Part shown: positions 29,502-33,470 of the stretch, piece by piece
Numbering within the stretch: position 1 is the first letter of the stretch
Layout of the letters: each line of letters opens with the position of its first letter
Source of the DNA: a virus
Virus record (IMG/VR): IMGVR_UViG_3300038566_000067
Span: 1 to 33,470 of that record
Direction: 5' to 3' (one strand)
Length of the DNA stretch: 33,470 bases
Notes under the pieces: model-generated
Seen by the model: the letters and a program-made list of their open reading frames with translations, nothing else
The model's database searches: none
Told to the model about the DNA's origin: nothing
Program-made: the position numbers and the translations under genes

Positions 29502-29857
29502 TAGATAACAATCCTTACAAAGTATGCTGCACCTGCTGGATCGCCTTTCACTTCATTTATCTCATACTCAACACCATCGTAGCTACAGTAGTAACTTGCA
29601 TCAAAATCACTAGGTACAGGCGCAGAGTTTAGTATTACTAGGTAAATATCAGCAGCAGTAACATTGCTAAATACCTGCTCAGCAGTGCGCAAGTCAATTG
29701 GAATTGCTCCAGCTTCTACGGAAAACTTTATTTCAGTATCGGTTATCGGGTTATAGCCAATATCTTTTTTAATAACAAATGGTCGCTGGAAGCCTAAAAA
29801 CTCATCATTAATTAGTTCAGCAGCTAAGTCTTGAAACTCACTTTTAAAAGTAGCCAT
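29501..29857 (-). CDS. Head-tail stopper-like neck protein, 118 aa
   Basis: Starts MATFKSEFQDLAAELINDEF. A helix followed by beta strands (IKFSVEAGAIPIDLRTAEQV, ADIYLVILNSAPVP, GVEYEINEVKGDPAG), typical of small head-completion stoppers (gpFII or SPP1 gp16-like) that close the connector. Lies between the adaptor and the gp10-like protein. Called from gene order and fold pattern. Confidence 0.65.
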   Translation of the reverse strand: MATFKSEFQDLAAELINDEFLGFQRPFVIKKDIGYNPITDTEIKFSVEAGAIPIDLRTAEQVFSNVTAADIYLVILNSAPVPSDFDASYYCSYDGVEYEINEVKGDPAGAAYFVRIVI

Positions 29858-30330
29858 TAGCTGTAACCCTTGCTTACCATAAATCCGCCACCTTGACTTG
29901 TGGTGTACGGTTTTAATAATAAAGTAATGCGTGAAGTATCATAAGTGTAAGTAGGTGTTGAGCCTGCGCGATATTCCACCTCTTTCTCTAGCGTTGCAAG
30001 TTTCTTTCGCTCCCTAACCACTTCACCGTTAGCTGTAGCTGATGGGTTAACAAATAACTGCCCGTTAAGCGCCTGCCATGCAGCCTGAAACGCGCCTTTC
30101 GAAATGCCCGATATACTCACAAGGTTAGTGGGTAAATCCATCTTCTGCGCTTCATCAAGCTTGCTACCCTTAAACTTAAATGACGGGTCAATGTAAAATA
30201 ACGAGCTTTCAACCAATGCCGCTTCAATCTGCTCATCTGTGAAGCTTGAATAATCACGCGCTAAAGAATCAGCTTGAGCCTTAAACTCTGCTAATGTTAA
30301 ATATGAATCTGTACCAACTGTAACAGCCAT
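29857..30330 (-). CDS. Head-tail adaptor (DnaT-like / gp6-like), 157 aa
   Basis: N-terminus SYLTLAEFKAQADSLARDYS, then helices (EQIEAALVESSLFYIDPSFK) and a GSKLDEAQKMDLPTNLVSIS loop, which is the pattern of the adaptor often annotated DnaT-like in phages. In that family a Y-x-x-x-x-x-A repeat helix bundle sits on the portal. The C-terminal tail ends in a Gly-rich strand. It is the first connector gene, separated from the capsid genes by a plus-strand moron and small decoration genes. Confidence 0.72.
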   Translation of the reverse strand: MAVTVGTDSYLTLAEFKAQADSLARDYSSFTDEQIEAALVESSLFYIDPSFKFKGSKLDEAQKMDLPTNLVSISGISKGAFQAAWQALNGQLFVNPSATANGEVVRERKKLATLEKEVEYRAGSTPTYTYDTSRITLLLKPYTTSQGGGFMVSKGYS

Positions 30331-30360
30331 GCTAAAACCTATAATTTGTTTATTACGTTT

Positions 30361-30415
30361 GATTATAGCTTATAGCTAAAGGTTATTAAACATTCAATAG
30401 CTTTCCGGTTATTAT
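30361..30415 (+). promoter_or_regulatory. Moron promoter with ATAGC-N5-GTTAT operator
   Basis: ATAGC-TAAAG-GTTAT (30372-30386, one mismatch), then -35 TAAACA (30387-30392), a 17-base spacer and -10 TATTAT (30410-30415). Reads rightward against the neck genes into a three-gene moron. Confidence 0.72.
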
Positions 30416-30446
30416 TGGTGCAAGTTAAATAAATGGAGTTGAGAAA

Positions 30447-30566
30447 ATGACACCAGTGGAAATGTTTTTAACAGTTTTATATGTCGGAACATGCTTAGGC
30501 TTGTACGGCGTGATTAGTTTTATATCTTGGTTTGAAGATGAATATATAAATGGAGAAAGACTATGA
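30447..30566 (+). CDS. Moron small membrane protein, 39 aa
   Basis: Starts MTPVEMFLTVLYVGTCLGLY with one membrane span (about residues 6-25) and an acidic end (SWFEDEYINGERL). GGAG lies about 9 bases before the ATG. Its stop overlaps the ATG of the next gene (ATGA). A tiny membrane protein in a moron could act in superinfection exclusion, but this is inference. Confidence 0.62.
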   Translation: MTPVEMFLTVLYVGTCLGLYGVISFISWFEDEYINGERL

Positions 30567-30763
30567 ATAATTTAAGCGATATGACAGATTTAAGCTTCAC
30601 ACAAACCAAGCGAGCAATGACTAGCACGCACTTATCACGAGTTAGCCATCAATACCGCCCTGCGTGGGAAATTGCTGCTACAAATAACGCTAAACCTAAA
30701 GTTGTTATCGACCGTGCGCGTGATGGTAAGCGTAGTAATCCGACTGTATTTATGGGGTGTTGA
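30563..30763 (+). CDS. Moron hypothetical protein, 66 aa
   Basis: Starts MNNLSDMTDLSFTQTKRAMT; basic, with a possible helix-turn-helix-like pattern around THLSRVSHQYRPAWEIAATN but too short to be sure. Middle gene of the three-gene moron; ends VFMGC one base before the next ATG. GGAGAAAG lies before its start. Function unknown. Confidence 0.6.
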   Translation: MNNLSDMTDLSFTQTKRAMTSTHLSRVSHQYRPAWEIAATNNAKPKVVIDRARDGKRSNPTVFMGC

Positions 30764-30764
30764 T

Positions 30765-30923
30765 ATGGTACTAACTTTCATGTGCTATAGGTGTAGAGGG
30801 CGTTATGATAGGTCGGCATTTACACCTGATGCTATAAAGTGTTATCACGCAAGATGGTGTATTAAATGCGAGTCAACACCAGTCGGTACAATTCCAAAAA
30901 TAAAACAAAGCCCCGCTAATTAA
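30765..30923 (+). CDS. Moron zinc-finger-like protein, 52 aa
   Basis: ATG at 30765 is taken; the frame is open far upstream but overlapped by the previous gene. Starts MVLTFMCYRCRGRYDRSAFT; first CxxC is CYRC, then a second set (C29, and CIKC) about 20 residues later, a plausible zinc ribbon. Basic, so nucleic-acid binding is likely. Last gene before a strong terminator. Confidence 0.6.
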   Translation: MVLTFMCYRCRGRYDRSAFTPDAIKCYHARWCIKCESTPVGTIPKIKQSPAN

Positions 30924-30929
30924 CGGGGC
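30910..30929 (+). terminator. Terminator of the three-gene moron
   Basis: Perfect stem GCCCCG/CGGGGC with an 8-base loop, then GTTTATT. The stop codon of the zinc-finger-like gene lies in the loop. Confidence 0.8.
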
Positions 30930-30969
30930 GTTTATTGCCATGGAAAAAGTCCAACCTACTCTAAGCACT

Positions 30970-31152
30970 CTAGCCACTACTTATTGCATTTAGGCAATCT
31001 TGAAGCAGTGCATTTCTATTACTTGGGTCTGTTACTGTACCGCCAAGCGCTATAACAATAGCCTCAAGTATCTTATTTCTACTTAAATCCGGTGGAGGAT
31101 TGCCACCAATCTTGATAAGTATTTGTGAAAGCATTTCATTTCTAGATGTCAT
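30970..31152 (-). CDS. Small protein with repeated RN-x-LL module, 60 aa
   Basis: Two and a half copies of one module fill the protein: RNEMLSQILIKIGGN, RNKILEAIVIALGGTVTDPS and RNALLQDCLNAISS. The same module opens the 205-residue gene at 31433-32050. Function unknown; its place between capsid and connector genes suggests a virion decoration or an anchor for one. TAATG overlap with the preceding gene. Confidence 0.65.
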   Translation of the reverse strand: MTSRNEMLSQILIKIGGNPPPDLSRNKILEAIVIALGGTVTDPSNRNALLQDCLNAISSG

Positions 31153-31436
31153 TATATCACCTCATCAATAGGTGGGTTAAAGTGCTGCATAACTTCACGC
31201 AGTGGCTCAATTTCTAATATAACCCAAGGTTTTAATCCGCTATTAATATGCTCAATAATTTCACTTGATGATGAAAGCTCAACTATTCCATACTCTGCGT
31301 AATCAGCTTTCAATTGCTCTGTTTCTGCATCAGCAAATACAAGCACTTTGTAATTTTCAATAGATGGGGCGTGTGGGAATCGCTGCGTCAATTCATCAAC
31401 CCATTGCTCTTGCGGTATTATTGCGTATGCACTCAT
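31152..31436 (-). CDS. Hypothetical protein, 94 aa, capsid region
   Basis: ATG at 31436 overlaps the stop of the preceding gene (ATGA) and has GGGAG eight bases upstream. Starts MSAYAIIPQEQWVDELTQRF; alpha/beta, acidic, ending with PPIDEVI. Lies between two proteins with the RN-x-LL module. Not recognised. A head-associated role is inferred from location. Confidence 0.65.
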   Translation of the reverse strand: MSAYAIIPQEQWVDELTQRFPHAPSIENYKVLVFADAETEQLKADYAEYGIVELSSSSEIIEHINSGLKPWVILEIEPLREVMQHFNPPIDEVI

Positions 31437-32050
31437 GTTAAAAGCTCCCATTCGTCACCAGTGTAGTTAATCATAGTAGCGTTAACGTTTCCGACTGTTG
31501 CTAGCTGTGTAGCACCTTGGGCCTTATTGGTTAGTGGGATTTCGTTAGTTAGTACGCCTGACGAGTTGTATACCCTAAGCCCCTTAACGTAACCCTGTAG
31601 AAATTCAACAGCGTTAAACCTTGCGCCGATAATAGATATTTCTTTTCTTGTTTTATCTTGAATACTCGCGTCTCTGTCTAGCTTTATTGCATACTCTACA
31701 CCGCTTAATGGAACTTGATTTGTTAAAGCGCCGTCAACATAAATAAGGCAATCATTCCTTTCTGTTATAGCACCATTAAAAACTGTTACATCAAACCTGT
31801 CAGCTGTAGAGTCAAATAATTTAAAGTAATCATTAACCCTATAAAGATCGATCTCAACCCTACCACCTAACTGCAACTCTATTGGCGCGCTTAACTGCCA
31901 ATACTGTGTCGCCCCATCTAATCTAGCCACCTCAACTTTAGGGCTGGATACAGCAGCAAGCCAATCACTAAGCAGTGCGTTTCTGTCATCTTTATTTGTA
32001 ACAGTGCCGCCACTAGCAATGACTATCTGCGCTAATAAATCGTTTCTCAT
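31433..32050 (-). CDS. LamG-like decoration protein with RN-x-LL module, 205 aa
   Basis: The ATG at 32050 has GAGG five bases upstream. Residues 1-35 are an RN-x-LL module (MRNDLLAQIVIASGGTVTNK, then RNALLSDWLAAVSS). Residues 40-205 are beta-rich and resemble a concanavalin/LamG-like jelly roll (TQYWQLSAPIELQLGGRVEI, FDVTVFNGAITERNDCLIYV, FLQGYVKGLRVYNSSGV). Such domains occur in phage heads and tails as surface glycan binders. Located between capsid and neck genes, so a capsid decoration is likely; which surface it binds is unknown. Confidence 0.65.
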   Translation of the reverse strand: MRNDLLAQIVIASGGTVTNKDDRNALLSDWLAAVSSPKVEVARLDGATQYWQLSAPIELQLGGRVEIDLYRVNDYFKLFDSTADRFDVTVFNGAITERNDCLIYVDGALTNQVPLSGVEYAIKLDRDASIQDKTRKEISIIGARFNAVEFLQGYVKGLRVYNSSGVLTNEIPLTNKAQGATQLATVGNVNATMINYTGDEWELLT

Positions 32051-32061
32051 TATAACCTCAC

Positions 32062-32087
32062 AAAAAAGCCCCACATTTAGTGAGGCT
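32062..32087 (-). terminator. Rho-independent terminator after capsid genes
   Basis: Minus strand: AGCCTCAC/GTGGGGCT stem (one G-T pair) with a 5-base loop, then TTTTT. It lies after the 61-residue gene and would reduce transcription into the decoration genes. Confidence 0.8.
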
Positions 32088-32113
32088 TCCTATTTATCTA
32101 ATTTTAAAGCCTG

Positions 32114-32299
32114 TTACGCTTTAGTTGCGCCAAGCGCTACAGCTTTTTTAACGTAGTAATCTTCACCTGACACTTTCATGCCTGTTAAGTTTACTGTGCC
32201 AATTGATGTAGGTGTGAGCTTGTACTCTTTACCTTTACCATCTGTAGCAGTTAAAACAACATCTGTGCGAGTGAATGATTTAGATTTTGACTCTGCCAT
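32114..32299 (-). CDS. Small head protein, 61 aa
   Basis: Starts MAESKSKSFTRTDVVLTATD with AGGAG upstream. Beta-rich, Lys/Thr-rich; strands around KEYKLTPTSIGTVNLTGMKV. Located directly after the major capsid gene, where decoration or head-stabilising proteins are often found. Not a recognised family; could also be a connector accessory. Confidence 0.6.
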   Translation of the reverse strand: MAESKSKSFTRTDVVLTATDGKGKEYKLTPTSIGTVNLTGMKVSGEDYYVKKAVALGATKA

Positions 32300-32310
32300 T
32301 TTTTAGCTCC

Positions 32311-33264
32311 TTATAAAGTTGTTACAACTACGCCAGCGGTATCTTTAAGACCTAAGTCTGTGATACGTGACCAGTTAGCAGGTGTTGCAAGTGCCGTGTC
32401 ATTAGGTTTAACAACCGCATTGCTAAACGTATAACCCTTAAGACCTAGCATGAATGAACCTTCAGATTTAAGAATCTGCTTAGCGTTTTCTTCACTTAGG
32501 TCTGTTTCATTGTACGAACGGAAATCACCTTGGTCTTGAACAGATAAAGCACCTTGAACTAAGCCAAGCTGAATGTAGTTTTCAGTGCCTGCATTGTCAA
32601 AGTGCAGTGCGTCTGAGTCAGTCATGATTAATGGGCGACCGTGACCATCAGAAACAACGCGAATATTACCAAAATCAAACAGGTCGTTAGAGTTAGCAAC
32701 AGCATTACCCCAAATGTCAGTTTGTGACTTAGAGTGCATAACCCAAGCAACGATAGCAGATTGACGGTCGCCAAACTTGCCAGCACCTTGAATCAGGCTA
32801 GGTAATGAAGCTACACCCGCAGTACCATCATAATTAACATCTGCATCATCCATTGCCGCAACAGCAGAGTATAAGACAGAGTTAAGCATGTACTGCATAG
32901 CACCTGCTGCAATATCTTCACCGAATAAACGGCCAGCTTCACGCGGGTCACGATTAGTCCAGTCGAATGAAGTGTTAGTATAAGTGATGTTAGGCGTACC
33001 CCAACCCACTTTAATATCAATTTTTAGCAGCTCTTTAAGCGCATGCTCAGTCGCTGCCGCTGTAGATGCCGGGTTACGGTTGCCAACTAGCGAGCTAAGA
33101 TTCTCAAAAGCTGCCTTTTGATGCTTGTCACCAGCTACCGCCATAGTATCGAGCGTAATAGCGCCACGTGTAGCAGCGTTAAACAGTCGGATTTCTTGTT
33201 GAAGTGTTACCGCAAATGCACGGTATGCGTAATCGTTAAATACTTGAAAGTCGCCTAAAGCCAT
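32311..33264 (-). CDS. Major capsid protein (HK97 fold)
   Basis: 317 residues with a perfect AGGAGG ribosome site, as expected for the most abundant protein. N-terminal arm MALGDFQVFNDYAYRAFAVT, E-loop-like region, and the A- and P-domain pattern of this capsid group (AAGAMQYMLNSVLYSAVAAM, QSAIVAWVMHSKSQTDIW, VVSDGHGRPLIMTDSDALHF, YIQLGLVQGALSVQDQGDFR). Preceded by a scaffold-like gene and followed by head and neck genes. No separate protease is visible in the window. Confidence 0.88.
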   Translation of the reverse strand: MALGDFQVFNDYAYRAFAVTLQQEIRLFNAATRGAITLDTMAVAGDKHQKAAFENLSSLVGNRNPASTAAATEHALKELLKIDIKVGWGTPNITYTNTSFDWTNRDPREAGRLFGEDIAAGAMQYMLNSVLYSAVAAMDDADVNYDGTAGVASLPSLIQGAGKFGDRQSAIVAWVMHSKSQTDIWGNAVANSNDLFDFGNIRVVSDGHGRPLIMTDSDALHFDNAGTENYIQLGLVQGALSVQDQGDFRSYNETDLSEENAKQILKSEGSFMLGLKGYTFSNAVVKPNDTALATPANWSRITDLGLKDTAGVVVTTL

Positions 33265-33277
33265 GAGGCCTCCTAAT

Positions 33278-33453
33278 TTACTTTAATTGTACGTTTTCCA
33301 AGTAAGATAACTTATCGTCATTACTCATCTTGGAATAGTCGTTTTTGTCCTGACTAGTTGACGATGGTGAAACCGTTGAATAATCAGTACCAGATGCTTT
33401 TGACCCTGCTAAATGGTTTTGCATATCAGGGTCGCTTTTAGCCCAATCTCCCC
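33278..33453 (-). CDS. Scaffold-like protein (partial, N-terminus off the right edge)
   Basis: Only the last 58 or so residues are phage-derived: a hydrophilic, Ser/Asp/Lys-rich tail (AGSKASGTDYSTVSPSSTSQ, then SNDDKLSYLENVQLK). Position immediately before the major capsid gene and the low-complexity, helical end fit a scaffold or capsid-assembly protein. The reading frame runs on into the last 17 bases, but these look like primer sequence and were left out. Confidence 0.6.
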
Positions 33454-33470
33454 GATCGTGACTGGGAAAC
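33454..33470. other. Probable amplification primer (library artefact)
   Basis: The last 17 bases are GATCGTGACTGGGAAAC, the reverse complement of GTTTCCCAGTCACGATC, a tag I know from random-PCR (SISPA-type) virus amplification. It is close to, but not the same as, the M13 forward primer. The window's right end is therefore probably a library artefact and not the phage terminus. Confidence 0.8.

Noticed and set aside
1-33470. CRISPR array, IS element, integrase or CI-type repressor
   Set aside because: No regularly spaced repeats, transposase motifs, tyrosine/serine recombinase motifs or CI-like repressor with peptidase domain were found on either strand, so lysogeny cannot be shown from this window.

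Overview
The window is most of the genome of a tailed bacteriophage with siphovirus architecture. Terminase, an HK97-fold capsid protein, neck proteins, a tail tube protein, a frameshifted tail assembly chaperone, a tape measure protein and a receptor-binding spike are all present. No contractile sheath, integrase, CI-like repressor or excisionase is visible. AT-rich sequence, lambda-like recombination proteins (ERF, RusA-like, YbcO-like, NinB-like) and a GTA-type holin suggest a marine gammaproteobacterial host such as Pseudoalteromonas, Alteromonas or Vibrio; the host is inferred, not shown. The window is incomplete. The large terminase runs off the left end and a scaffold-like gene off the right end, and portal and head maturation genes are absent, so the missing part probably joins the two ends. 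The last 17 bases match a random-PCR primer and are probably not phage DNA.

Layout. 1-1590: terminase genes (minus). 1594-5932: many small overlapping minus-strand genes of mostly unknown function (a MazG-like protein, zinc-knuckle miniproteins, an HTH protein). Among them lies a stand-alone candidate structured RNA (about 4069-4417) with its own promoter and terminator and a tRNA-like elbow domain. 6053-9747: a minus-strand replication/recombination block (NinB-like, YbcO-like nuclease, primase/Toprim, SF2 helicase, RepL-like initiator). 9805-10082: AT-rich non-coding DNA with short direct repeats, a candidate origin. 10123-11886: minus-strand accessory genes, including DUF4942-like and secreted proteins. 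About 11.92-12.01 kb: divergent promoters.

12042-14775 (plus): an RHH-like regulator, ERF annealing protein, a coiled-coil protein, SSB and a RusA-like resolvase. 14942-16867: small plus-strand genes including a second MazG-like protein. 16864-17901: lysis module (M15 endolysin, small membrane protein, 3TM holin). 17957-18111: two gene remnants, one a diverged copy of the holin 3' end. 18115-33264 (minus): tail spike, glycine-rich tail hub, distal tail protein, tape measure, G/GT chaperone with an A AAA AAG slip site, tail tube, neck proteins, possible head decoration genes and major capsid protein. Two plus-strand moron cassettes (27161-27526 and 30447-30923) interrupt this block.

Regulation. 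A 15-bp inverted-repeat element, ATAAC-N5-GTTAT, lies directly upstream of the -35 box of at least five and probably six promoters on both strands. These drive the candidate ncRNA, both morons, a left accessory operon, the 5.9-kb operon and the 14.9-kb operon. This points to one phage regulator controlling a dispersed set of accessory units.
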